From a virus: a stretch of DNA of 63,417 bases. This document shows, piece after piece, positions 15,308 to 22,075 of this stretch. Position numbers and translations under genes: made by a program. The notes under the pieces were generated by a model, which had not been told where the DNA came from, searched no databases, and saw nothing but the letters and a program-made list of their open reading frames with translations. Positions within the stretch are counted from its first letter, which is position 1, and each line of letters starts with the position of its first letter. The DNA is taken from IMG/VR virus record IMGVR_UViG_3300029893_000006, positions 1 to 63,417 of that record. One strand, written 5' to 3'.

Positions 15308-15323
15308 GCTTGTCCAGACAAGC
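15308..15323. promoter_or_regulatory. Perfect dyad GCTTGTC-CA-GACAAGC
   Basis: This 16-bp perfect inverted repeat lies in the 219-base gap between the HTH gene and the ArpU/RinA-like gene. It is a candidate operator. It does not match the CI operator consensus of this phage. Confidence 0.55.
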
Positions 15324-15392
15324 TTACCGGTATCATAATATATCGTAATCCTAAACCATTTGTTGCAAACTGTTGCATTGTAAAAAAAATTT

Positions 15393-15905
15393 TCATTCAC
15401 CAACAAATAACTTTCTTTCCTCGGCCATACATAAGGCCAGGTCCTCTATTTCCTGCCACCAGCGCCAAAAGGTGGTCCGGTCTGCAATATAACATTCTTC
15501 TTCCGGTAATCCGGTCTTTTTGGCGATTGTGCTTGCATACTTGATATGAATTTTGTCAGTCCAACCTGTGCCATGGAACCTGTACGCCCTTCTCAGCGAC
15601 AGTATAAGTAACTGCTTGTCGGTTAATTTTCTCTCAACGTCCTCTACCAGCTCCAGCCATTTTTCCGTTTTCTGCAACATAGCCAGATCCCTTCCCATTT
15701 GCCCTGTGGGATCGCTAATTTTGGAAGAAGGCATCTTGGATAGTTTCAATATGCTGCCTGGGTAAAGCTTGGAGAGTATCTCTGATTTTTTGGCTTCGTA
15801 TTTTTCCAGCCTGTCGTGATAATGCAAAAGCCAACCCTTAACCTCTTTTTTTCTTTTCTGCTGCTCATCTAACTGTTCTTCCTGCATCTGCTTTTCTTCC
15901 ATCAA
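15393..15905 (-). CDS. ArpU/RinA-like late transcription regulator
   Basis: This 170-residue protein has a charged coiled-coil N-terminal half. Its C-terminal half ends in a sigma-region-4-like helix-turn-helix (KLTDKQLLILSLRRAYRF; then DRTTFWRWWQEI). This layout and the place at the end of the early operon, before the packaging genes, match ArpU/RinA-type activators of late genes in Firmicute phages. Family membership is by pattern, and no exact signature was matched. Confidence 0.6.
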   Translation of the reverse strand: MMEEKQMQEEQLDEQQKRKKEVKGWLLHYHDRLEKYEAKKSEILSKLYPGSILKLSKMPSSKISDPTGQMGRDLAMLQKTEKWLELVEDVERKLTDKQLLILSLRRAYRFHGTGWTDKIHIKYASTIAKKTGLPEEECYIADRTTFWRWWQEIEDLALCMAEERKLFVGE

Positions 15906-16132
15906 CTTCCCTCCCCCGGCAATGTTCCCGCTATGCCCGGCAGGGGCCTCTGCTTCATTATCTTTTCCAGTTCCCTCTGCTCCCTGGTAAGTTCATCCCT
16001 GGGGACTAAGACAACCGTGATCTGCGGTTCTGGAATCTTTACCCTGGGAATACGGTATATCTTGATTATGCGCTCATATATGTCAGGCTGGTTAAACATT
16101 ACATAATGAGCGATTGTGAAGGATTGGATCAT
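15902..16132 (-). CDS. Hypothetical protein
   Basis: This is a 76-residue protein of no recognised family. It has a basic amphipathic beginning (YERIIKIYRIPRVKIPEP) and a Glu/Arg helix. Both ends overlap neighbours by 4 bases (upstream 16129, downstream 15905), so it belongs to a tightly coupled translation unit. Confidence 0.65.
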   Translation of the reverse strand: MIQSFTIAHYVMFNQPDIYERIIKIYRIPRVKIPEPQITVVLVPRDELTREQRELEKIMKQRPLPGIAGTLPGEGS

Positions 16133-16386
16133 GGCATCACCTTCTTTTGCCCTACTGGTATAACTGTCTTAGCCGCCCACCATCCATAAAAATTTTTCGT
16201 TAGCACTATCTGATACCCGTTAAAATACGTATAGTATAAATTTGAGCCAACTCTTTCATAACCGTCCCATAAAGCTTTCCTGACACATTTTCTAACTGTC
16301 TCCCTGCTCGGTTTTTTAGGATTAACCCTTTCCAACCACCTTTTATAAAAATGTCTGGTGATAATTATTTTCTCTTTTGGGTTCAT
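16129..16386 (-). CDS. Hypothetical basic protein
   Basis: This 85-residue strongly basic protein starts MNPKEKIIITRHFYKRWLER, then a helix and two aromatic strands (YYTYFNGYQIVLTKNFYGWW). The ITRHFYKRWLERV start recalls small phage or RelE-type proteins that bind nucleic acid, but no residue set proves RNase activity. Confidence 0.6.
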   Translation of the reverse strand: MNPKEKIIITRHFYKRWLERVNPKKPSRETVRKCVRKALWDGYERVGSNLYYTYFNGYQIVLTKNFYGWWAAKTVIPVGQKKVMP

Positions 16387-16413
16387 CAGTTCCCCGCCTT
16401 CCGCTTTTAGATT

Positions 16414-16851
16414 TCAAAGTAATTCAACTTCAATTTCTACCCTGGGCGGATCTCCATAATCTTTAGTAACGTTCTGCCTGATAACCCTGGAATCATCGGT
16501 ATAAATTATCCCTTTCAGCGCATCACCTAACGACCTGGTAAGTTTGTCCAGGTCCGGCTTAACTGTGTGATAAGGTCTCTTAGTTGCACTGGCTGACTTG
16601 GGCCTGAAAAAATAGAACTTAGCACTGAGTATAACTGCTCCATCATGTATCCCCCATTCCGGCCGGTGCTCTTGTGCTGCTGAAGCTATAAGCTCCTGCC
16701 AGGGTTTAGTTTTAGTATTGTCGCTTGTTGTAGCAGCTCGATATTTCCCCTGGTTTCTATCGTAATAAGTAAACGCCTTGGTGCTGCCCTTCGGCTGGGC
16801 AATTCCATAAACGGTGAACTTAATGGTTTTGTTTAGTGTCGAGTGGATCAA
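16414..16851 (-). CDS. rusA: RusA-like Holliday junction resolvase
   Basis: This 145-residue protein has the RusA family pattern: an N-terminal strand FTVYGIAQPKGSTKAF, the central motif KPDLDKLTRSLGDALKG (residues ~97-113) whose Asp residues bind metal, and IYTDDSRV just after. It resolves branched DNA made in replication or recombination. The family is usually about 120-150 residues, so this copy is complete. It overlaps the upstream HTH gene by 32 bases. Confidence 0.9.
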   Translation of the reverse strand: MIHSTLNKTIKFTVYGIAQPKGSTKAFTYYDRNQGKYRAATTSDNTKTKPWQELIASAAQEHRPEWGIHDGAVILSAKFYFFRPKSASATKRPYHTVKPDLDKLTRSLGDALKGIIYTDDSRVIRQNVTKDYGDPPRVEIEVELL

Positions 16852-17170
16852 CTTCCTTCTCTCTCCTTCTCCAGCAAGTATTTCCTTCTCTCCAAAAATA
16901 ACCAGGTTCAGTAAAGATGTTACACCAATTCTTTTTTAAATTAGCATGGATACAGCCCTCGCATTGCCTGACAAGTTTCGAACCGTATCTTTTTTCCCTT
17001 TTGTAGTTGCTAGGCAAATCCCGTGCCATGCGCCACTGCTGTATTATTCTCGGGACATATCCCAGTTCTTTGGCTATTTCCGAATCAGTCAATCCCTTAT
17101 CGTAAAGCTCTTTTCTTCTAGCCTCCTCTTCAGGAGGCAGGCGGTAATTTTGTTTTACTCTTATGCTCAC
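16820..17170 (-). CDS. HTH protein with Cys cluster
   Basis: I choose the GTG at 17170 because AAAGGGGAG lies ten bases upstream; an earlier frame start at 17200 would lie inside the leader element. The 116-residue product has a helix-turn-helix (LTDSEIAKELGYVPRIIQQWR) and four Cys residues (CEGCIHANLKKNWC ... CWRRR). It is probably a DNA-binding regulator. Its leader carries the first copy of the two-copy element (17192-17268). Confidence 0.7.
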   Translation of the reverse strand: MSIRVKQNYRLPPEEEARRKELYDKGLTDSEIAKELGYVPRIIQQWRMARDLPSNYKREKRYGSKLVRQCEGCIHANLKKNWCNIFTEPGYFWREGNTCWRRREKEVDPLDTKQNH

Positions 17171-17191
17171 CTGGATATCACTCCCCTTTAT

Positions 17192-17268
17192 AATTTTCAC
17201 GGAGAGCTAAAAATTTTGACCGTGGAGAAACTTTACTGCTCCTTCTGGTAGGTTTATATTAAGTAACC
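17192..17268 (-). promoter_or_regulatory. Two-copy leader element, copy A
   Basis: This segment shares fixed-spacing blocks with 35881-35960: plus-strand CGGAGAGCTAAA (17200-17211), GTAGGTTTA (17248-17256) and TTAAG (17259-17263). The blocks lie exactly 48 bases apart in both copies. On the transcribed strand, CUCUCC can pair with the downstream ribosome site GGGGAG. A riboswitch-like leader or an activator-dependent promoter are both possible. Confidence 0.6.
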
Positions 17269-17310
17269 CTACAGGGCCAAAATATTAGCTCCTGTTTAGA
17301 AAATTTAAAC

Positions 17311-17856
17311 TTATTCTTTCCCCGGTTGTTTTTGGTAAACTACCTTTAACTGCTGCCTGCCCAGCCTCATTGCTTCCCGGTGTGCTTCTGGACCTTCCCC
17401 AACATAATAGTCAATACGGTTGCCCTTGATAGCTGGCCCTATATCCTCGGCCCTGCGCCAACCAAAACCCTCAATCCATACCCAGGAATGAAAGGGTATT
17501 ACTTCCGGATCTACAGCTATAGTCCGGCCTGGTGTTGCCTCGTATCCCAAGTATGTGATCCCATCGTTCCAGGGATAGCCGCACTTCCTGGTATAAAAAG
17601 TTAACTCAAAAATTCCCATTTCCCAATCGTCCAGCCATTCCTCAATTCTTTTGCGGAGTTCTGCCTGCTTTTTCCTTAACTCCTCAAGCTTGTCCCGCAG
17701 GAAATCGTTTTCCGCTTCCAGGAGAAGTTTTTCAATCTGAAGCCGTTCCATCTCCCGGCGTAACTCTGCATTGGCTGCAATTACAGCACCAGTAATAACC
17801 AACATAGTGATTAACAGGGCCAAAGACCAGCAAGTAAACAGCTTATTATTTTTCAA
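17311..17856 (-). CDS. Membrane-anchored coiled-coil protein with 3D domain (peptidoglycan-active)
   Basis: This is a 181-residue protein. Residues 8-29 form an N-terminal signal anchor (WSALLITMLVITGAV-like). Residues ~30-75 are a Leu/Glu-rich coiled coil. The C-terminal half is a 3D domain: AVDPEVIPFHSWVWIEGFG then RAEDIGPAIKGNRIDYYV, with the three conserved Asp residues typical of MltA/RpfB-type barrels. The fold cleaves or binds cell-wall glycan outside the membrane. It is encoded among replication-region genes, far from the lysis genes. It may act in superinfection control or wall remodelling; that is inference. Confidence 0.8.
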   Translation of the reverse strand: MKNNKLFTCWSLALLITMLVITGAVIAANAELRREMERLQIEKLLLEAENDFLRDKLEELRKKQAELRKRIEEWLDDWEMGIFELTFYTRKCGYPWNDGITYLGYEATPGRTIAVDPEVIPFHSWVWIEGFGWRRAEDIGPAIKGNRIDYYVGEGPEAHREAMRLGRQQLKVVYQKQPGKE

Positions 17857-18110
17857 GTCTCTCTCCCCTTTCTTATGCTCTTCGCCACCACAAATCTATC
17901 CTGGCACTCTAAGCACTCATACACATAAACCACATGCCGCCAGCTACGCTCTTTTTCCTCAACTTTTTCGGTAAGCATACTGCCGCAGTTAGGACACTGC
18001 TCAACCATACGTCCGTTCCTCCTTTCCAGGCTGTCTGCAACGGCTCCGGCCCAAAGGCCGCCGAAGAAGCCAGCTAATATCCCAATAAACATGAACATCC
18101 AACCAGACAC
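17853..18110 (-). CDS. Small membrane protein with zinc ribbon
   Basis: This 85-residue protein has an N-terminal hydrophobic helix (MFMFIGILAGFFGGLWAGAV) followed by two Cys pairs (CPNCG; CLECQ). The GTG start follows AAAAGGAGTG. Its stop overlaps the start of the 3D-domain gene by 4 bases, suggesting both act at the membrane. Confidence 0.65.
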   Translation of the reverse strand: MSGWMFMFIGILAGFFGGLWAGAVADSLERRNGRMVEQCPNCGSMLTEKVEEKERSWRHVVYVYECLECQDRFVVAKSIRKGRET

Positions 18111-18124
18111 CTTTTACACTCCTT

Positions 18125-18601
18125 TTATGTTTCTTTGTTTACTTTAAGTAACCTGCTGGGGTTAAAAAAAATTACTATCATGCTGGGGAAGGGTGCACTG
18201 TTGCTTGCACCACTGAATTTCAACCGGCCTTTAAGAAACCTAACTTTAACATTTTGTCTTGGCTGGTGCTTATCTTCATCCCAAATAAAACTGTGAAACC
18301 ATCGCGTATCTGTCCTTGCCGGTAGTAAGCAAACTACCATTGCATCTTTTAACGATTCCTCATAAGCTTTTTGAACCCATTTGCCAATTTCGCGACCATA
18401 AGGAGGATTCATCCAGCATACCCCGCGCCAATCCTGTTTAAGTCCATCTGTTTTTTTGTCATAATACTTTTGGCATTTTCTGTTTTCTGCAGTTGCACAA
18501 ACATCGAGGACAAACCCAAATTCCTCGTTTAGTTCATCAAATAACCATTGTGGCGTTTCCCACTCGTCTGTATTTGAGGTAAATAAGCTTATATCAACCA
18601 T
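18125..18601 (-). CDS. Phage N6-adenine DNA methyltransferase (Dam-like, PF05869 type)
   Basis: This 158-residue protein has the small phage Dam family pattern: DEWETPQWLFDELNEEFGF at the N-terminus, a SAM-binding region with LDVCATAEN, and the catalytic motif WMNPPYGR (residues ~62-69). It methylates adenine in duplex DNA, probably to mask phage sites from restriction. A second, C5-cytosine enzyme is encoded at 22076. A sequence close to the repressor operator lies at its 3' end (18138-18152). Confidence 0.9.
   Translation of the reverse strand: MVDISLFTSNTDEWETPQWLFDELNEEFGFVLDVCATAENRKCQKYYDKKTDGLKQDWRGVCWMNPPYGREIGKWVQKAYEESLKDAMVVCLLPARTDTRWFHSFIWDEDKHQPRQNVKVRFLKGRLKFSGASNSAPFPSMIVIFFNPSRLLKVNKET
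18138..18152 (-). promoter_or_regulatory. Possible extra repressor operator
   Basis: The minus-strand sequence GTTACTTAAAGTAAA matches the switch operator consensus GTYACTTATAGTAAC at 13 of 15 positions. It lies inside the end of the methyltransferase gene and about 30 bases upstream of the 17853-18110 gene. It could be a chance match in AT-rich sequence. Confidence 0.35.
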
Positions 18602-18603
18602 CC

Positions 18604-19368
18604 TTAATCCCCCTTCACCCTCAAGCTTTTACCCTCAAAATTAACCACATCGTTTACATGGTTAAATCGGTCAATTACCCCTTCGCTGTAAAGCCCCTTC
18701 AATTCCTTGCTCGTCAGGTTGGTAATAAAGATAGTGCTTCTTCTACGCTCATGCCGCTCTGAGACAATAGCCTCAAACTTTGTCATTACCCACCCTTCGG
18801 AGCTGTGCTTACCTAACTCGTCCACCACCAGAAGGCGGCAATTCCGCAGTTCATTTTCAAACTTTAGCCATTCCTCTATTCCTCTGGCCTTCATCATAAA
18901 AATTTCGTCAAGCAAACTCTGCATCAGGATTTTCCTGCCGGAATAGCCATAAAATATCGCTTCCTGGAGAATTGCTACAGCCAAAGTTGTTTTCATCGTC
19001 CCCGGAGGGCCTTTAAGAATAAGACCCCTGCCGGTTTTAGTGTTTTTTTCTAAATGCAACAGATAGTCCGTAATCTGCTTGTATTGCGTTCTGATTTGCT
19101 CCGGTATTCCCCTGGCTTGAATGTTCTTGATATTTGCATCGTAAAAACGTTCATATATACCGGCTTTTCTTAAACATTCCTGCCACCTGCGCTTAATCTC
19201 CTGACATTCAGCATTATAAGGCTCCAAGTATTTATAGCAGGTAGAGATTAAATCCCGTATGTCTCCTGACTTGTCACATCTGCACTCAAATCCGGTCTTT
19301 TGGTTCTTTACTCCAATCGTGTTCGCTTGGTCTGTAACCCGGCTTAGGAGCTGACCCAGCTTTTCCAA
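18604..19368 (-). CDS. DnaC/DnaI-like helicase loader ATPase
   Basis: This is a 254-residue protein. Walker A is GPPGTMKTT (residues 120-128), with Met replacing the usual Gly or Ala. Walker B is LLVVDELG (residues 179-186), and a sensor-like IFITNL follows. The N-terminal 45 residues contain two Cys that may hold zinc. DnaC-type loaders open and place the host replicative helicase at the phage origin. The TTG start at 19368 lies 83 bases inside the initiator gene, so the two are coupled. Confidence 0.85.
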   Translation of the reverse strand: MEKLGQLLSRVTDQANTIGVKNQKTGFECRCDKSGDIRDLISTCYKYLEPYNAECQEIKRRWQECLRKAGIYERFYDANIKNIQARGIPEQIRTQYKQITDYLLHLEKNTKTGRGLILKGPPGTMKTTLAVAILQEAIFYGYSGRKILMQSLLDEIFMMKARGIEEWLKFENELRNCRLLVVDELGKHSSEGWVMTKFEAIVSERHERRRSTIFITNLTSKELKGLYSEGVIDRFNHVNDVVNFEGKSLRVKGD

Positions 19369-20230
19369 CCTTATCCCTCTCTTTCATCTTGTTTTCAAGA
19401 ATAACTACCTGCTTCCGGAGCTTTGATGGTGACAGGATATTTGCTCTCCAAAAACTATCATCCATGCAAAAATCTATTATCGCTTTGATCTCGTTCCAGG
19501 TATAGCCCTTAGTTCCCCCGGGAGGTCCCAGCCTGTGAAGCCTGTCCATTTCCAGTGCCCACTTCTGCATTAGGCTGTCGTCCTCTTTATCATCAGGAAC
19601 CTTTGCCCTGGGGTTATTTCCCATGATCATACCTCTTAAATAATTCGCACCCCTATAGGCAGCACTCTCCTTCTTAAATACAGGCTCTTCTGGTGTTTTC
19701 TCACCGTCCGAACCAGGGAGTTCGGACAAGAGATCTTTAGTACTTTTCTTTTCTTTTTCTTTTCTTTTATTTACTTTACTTTCCTTTACTTTGTTATTTT
19801 CTGTTATAACTTTGTTATTTTCTGTTATAACAGTGTTATCTGATGCCGACTTTTCGGACTTTCCCCATCTTAACGCCATCCCCTTCTTGCCCGCCTTAGA
19901 TTTCTTTTCCCTTGAAGCATGAAAGGCTGCCTTACGCCTACGAAGGCTCTCACTCCAGAACTTTTCCCCGTCGCTAACAAAGAGTTGCTCTGTTATACAA
20001 GTGTTAATAACATTTTGTAACAGTGTTATATCAATGTTATAACCAGCCGCTATACCTTTAATTTTTGAATGGTAAAGGCAGGTCTCATTAGATTCAAACA
20101 TCATTTCAACCAACGCCCAATATAAACCATAACCTTCCCATCCATGTTCTGCTCTGAACATAAGTATTTTTTCATCATTTCTTGCATTGCTATCATGGCT
20201 AAAGTAATAAACATCCTTATTGTTAGCCAT
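19286..20230 (-). CDS. Replication initiator (DUF4373 / DnaD-like)
   Basis: This is a 314-residue protein. The N-terminus matches the DUF4373 (Lin1244/Lin1753) pattern: YYFSHDSNARNDEKILMFRA, then GWEGYGLYWALVEMMFES, a winged-helix DNA-binding domain. A Lys-rich middle contains the seven-residue repeat VITENNK twice. The C-terminal third (YTWNEIKAIIDFC) resembles DnaD-type tails that recruit the helicase loader. The gene itself holds candidate origin repeats at 19800-20043. Confidence 0.8.
   Translation of the reverse strand: MANNKDVYYFSHDSNARNDEKILMFRAEHGWEGYGLYWALVEMMFESNETCLYHSKIKGIAAGYNIDITLLQNVINTCITEQLFVSDGEKFWSESLRRRKAAFHASREKKSKAGKKGMALRWGKSEKSASDNTVITENNKVITENNKVKESKVNKRKEKEKKSTKDLLSELPGSDGEKTPEEPVFKKESAAYRGANYLRGMIMGNNPRAKVPDDKEDDSLMQKWALEMDRLHRLGPPGGTKGYTWNEIKAIIDFCMDDSFWRANILSPSKLRKQVVILENKMKERDKVGKAGSAPKPGYRPSEHDWSKEPKDRI
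19796..20043. other. Candidate replication origin (iteron-like repeats inside the initiator gene)
   Basis: GTTATAAC, a perfect 8-bp palindrome, occurs at 19803-19810, 19824-19831 and 20036-20043. AACAGTGTTAT occurs at 19829-19839 and 20019-20029. A 21-base AT-rich unit is repeated in tandem at about 19790-19831. Phage origins often lie within the initiator gene. The repeats also encode a short peptide repeat, so the origin role is inferred. Confidence 0.4.
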
Positions 20231-20687
20231 TTATTACCCTCCACTCCATAAACTCTTTGACCGTCTTATCTCTTTTTTGTCGATTGCACGTTCGGCAAGA
20301 GGTAACTAAATTTTCTAGCTCATTAGTGCCATTTTTTGATAATGGAATTATATGGTCAACTTCTAAATTTCCGCCTTTTTTATTACAATAAAGGCATGTA
20401 TAATTATCTCTTTCAAAAACTATCCTTGATATTTCTTTCCACAATGGCAAGTTAAAATTATACATTCTTTTTTTAAGGAATTTGGTTAGAAACTCATTTA
20501 CTTCGTCATATATATCATGTTCATAATTAACTCTTTGTTTGGAGCACCAGTTAACAAATGATTCTTTAAACATGCCAATTTTTTTATATAATTCTTTATG
20601 ATTTTCTAAATCTTCTATAACTCCATCTTTTAAAAGAGATACATACAACCGATAAAAACCAGGATATTTATCCTGTTCTCGTGCCAT
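20223..20687 (-). CDS. HNH endonuclease
   Basis: This 154-residue protein has a C-terminal HNH domain: YTCLYCNKKGGNLEVDHIIP (residues ~96-115), NELENLVTSCRTCNRQK after it, with two CxxC pairs holding zinc and the DH / N / Cys-rich catalytic core. The N-terminal 90 residues are helical and unlike standard HNH proteins, perhaps a targeting domain. It is probably a free-standing homing endonuclease, inserted between the initiator and the GreA-like gene; it overlaps the initiator by 8 bases. Confidence 0.9.
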   Translation of the reverse strand: MAREQDKYPGFYRLYVSLLKDGVIEDLENHKELYKKIGMFKESFVNWCSKQRVNYEHDIYDEVNEFLTKFLKKRMYNFNLPLWKEISRIVFERDNYTCLYCNKKGGNLEVDHIIPLSKNGTNELENLVTSCRTCNRQKRDKTVKEFMEWRVING

Positions 20688-20691
20688 TTAG

Positions 20692-20910
20692 TCACCCTCT
20701 CAGGAGCTTTTCCTGAATTTCTATAACTTCTACAGTTACCGGTCCGCCCGGGGCCTCTACCTGGAACTTGTCCCCCTGCTTTTTCCCAAGCAGCGCTTTT
20801 CCAACCGGCGCTTCGATGCTGATCAGATGATCCCCCGTATACTCGCTTAATCAACGGCAGAAGTTTCTGCCGTTCAGTCTATATCTAACTACCGTGCCCA
20901 ACTTGATCAT
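20692..20910 (-). pseudogene. GreA/GreB C-terminal-domain protein with in-frame UGA
   Basis: The frame from ATG 20910 gives 19 residues (MIKLGTVVRYRLNG...), then UGA at 20853-20851, then 52 more residues in the same frame. These carry the GreA C-terminal signature ISIEAPVGKALLGKKQGDKF and VEAPGGPVTVEVIEI. Initiation looks intact: GGAGGTGAAAG precedes the ATG, which overlaps the upstream stop. An 8-bp hairpin (20853-20874) ends exactly at the UGA. It is either a recently broken gene or one read through. GreA domains bind the RNA polymerase secondary channel; without the N-terminal coiled coil this form would not stimulate cleavage. Confidence 0.75.
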
Positions 20911-21815
20911 ACTTTCACCTCCGGCATCTCATTCCACTCCCGCCCGTCCAGCACCCGGCCAGCGGCTTTTTTGCCAACTTTAAGCATGTGGTCACCATCG
21001 AAAACGAGATCCTTTTCCAATCCAAAATTGCTTTCAGGACAATATTCGCCCCACTGCTTAAAGAAAAATGGCACCCCTGCACTTACAGCCTGGTCTCTCA
21101 GGCTCCGCACCCAATTCGGGTGCACCGGCCGGGCGTTGAGGCCGCTTTCTCCGCCCGCAACAACCCAGTCCAGATAAACGTCTGTGTGCGTACAATCCGG
21201 ACAGCATTTTTTATTCTTCTTCCACAGATCAGGCCCGCATCTTGTAGCCGGAGAACCGCAGCCTTTACATATCCCTAACCATTTCGATAAGTCGATTGCC
21301 GATAATAACGGTTCGCAACTCACGAACCGCACCGCCGCTGGTATCTGCAACAGAATCGGTATGCGCTCGTCGGCCCGTTGTTGGTTTTCGGCGGTTACGC
21401 CAAGCCATATATGATCTGCTGCAAAATCGTCATACCAGTGTTCGTACCATTTAGAGAACTCAAGCATTCTGCTTGGGCGCTTAGTAAGTATAAGAAATGT
21501 GTTCCATTTACACTCAAGTATTAAGTCCCACACGTCGCTGATAAACTCGAAGGGCACGTCTTCATGGAACAAATCCCCCATTGAGCAAATAAATATCTTT
21601 TTGCCTTCCCCCTGTAAAGCAGGTTCCATAGTACTAACCCGCTCCGGATGTAGCGTAACCCGAAACGGCTCATCTGCCGGATAGCCATACCGCCCGGCCA
21701 GTCTTTTGCTCATCCTGGCCGCGTAACAATTGATACACCCTTCGCTGACCGGGGAGCATCCAGTGACAGGGTTAAATACACGGTCACACCACTCTATTTT
21801 CGTCGTCGCCATCAT
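20907..21815 (-). CDS. DUF5131 (phage Gp37/Gp68) family protein
   Basis: This 302-residue protein has the family's N-terminal signature IEWCDRVFNPVTGCSPVSEG, then CINCYAARMSKRL, followed by IFICSMGDLFHEDVPF and LILTKRPSRM. The Cys pattern CxxxxxxxCxxC resembles a radical-SAM-like iron-sulfur site, but the family's reaction is not known to me. A zinc-like insertion (CKGCGSPATRC ... CCPDC) lies near residues 180-210. The C-terminus GVPFFFKQWGEY is also typical. The stop overlaps the GreA-like start. Confidence 0.9.
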   Translation of the reverse strand: MMATTKIEWCDRVFNPVTGCSPVSEGCINCYAARMSKRLAGRYGYPADEPFRVTLHPERVSTMEPALQGEGKKIFICSMGDLFHEDVPFEFISDVWDLILECKWNTFLILTKRPSRMLEFSKWYEHWYDDFAADHIWLGVTAENQQRADERIPILLQIPAAVRFVSCEPLLSAIDLSKWLGICKGCGSPATRCGPDLWKKNKKCCPDCTHTDVYLDWVVAGGESGLNARPVHPNWVRSLRDQAVSAGVPFFFKQWGEYCPESNFGLEKDLVFDGDHMLKVGKKAAGRVLDGREWNEMPEVKV

Positions 21816-21838
21816 ATCACCCGCCCTTTCTTATTTGG

Positions 21839-22072
21839 CTATTTTTCTTCCGCTTTCCCGGTAAAACCAGCTCGGATATTTCTCCGCTCCTCTCCTTTCT
21901 CTTTTATTCCCACTTTCCTCCAGTTCCAAAATGGCGCCACGACCAGTTCCCCGCTGTCCAGTTTGACCAGCTCGTTCCGCGGCCCTGGGCCTCTGCCCCG
22001 AGTTAGAACTACACCAGTCTGGCCGTAGAGTCTATGACTGTGGTCTTTGTTGACGTAACGGACACGGGTCAT
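21839..22072 (-). CDS. Hypothetical small basic protein
   Basis: This 77-residue protein has a small SH3-like barrel pattern: YGQTGVVLTRGRGPGPRNEL, then VKLDSGELVVAPFWNWRKV. Such barrels often bind nucleic acid or protein tails. It lies just downstream of the C5-methyltransferase gene, whose stop is 3 bases before this gene begins, so it may work with that enzyme. Confidence 0.6.
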   Translation of the reverse strand: MTRVRYVNKDHSHRLYGQTGVVLTRGRGPGPRNELVKLDSGELVVAPFWNWRKVGIKEKGEERRNIRAGFTGKAEEK

Positions 22073-22075
22073 GGT

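Noticed and set aside
17192-17268. Copy A considered as a c-di-GMP, purine, fluoride or other known riboswitch
   Set aside because: None of the conserved strings that I know for these classes are present; kept only as an unassigned element.
20851-20874. SECIS element / selenocysteine at the GreA UGA
   Set aside because: The hairpin lies upstream of and touching the UGA, whereas bacterial SECIS elements follow it, and no selenoprotein family fits.
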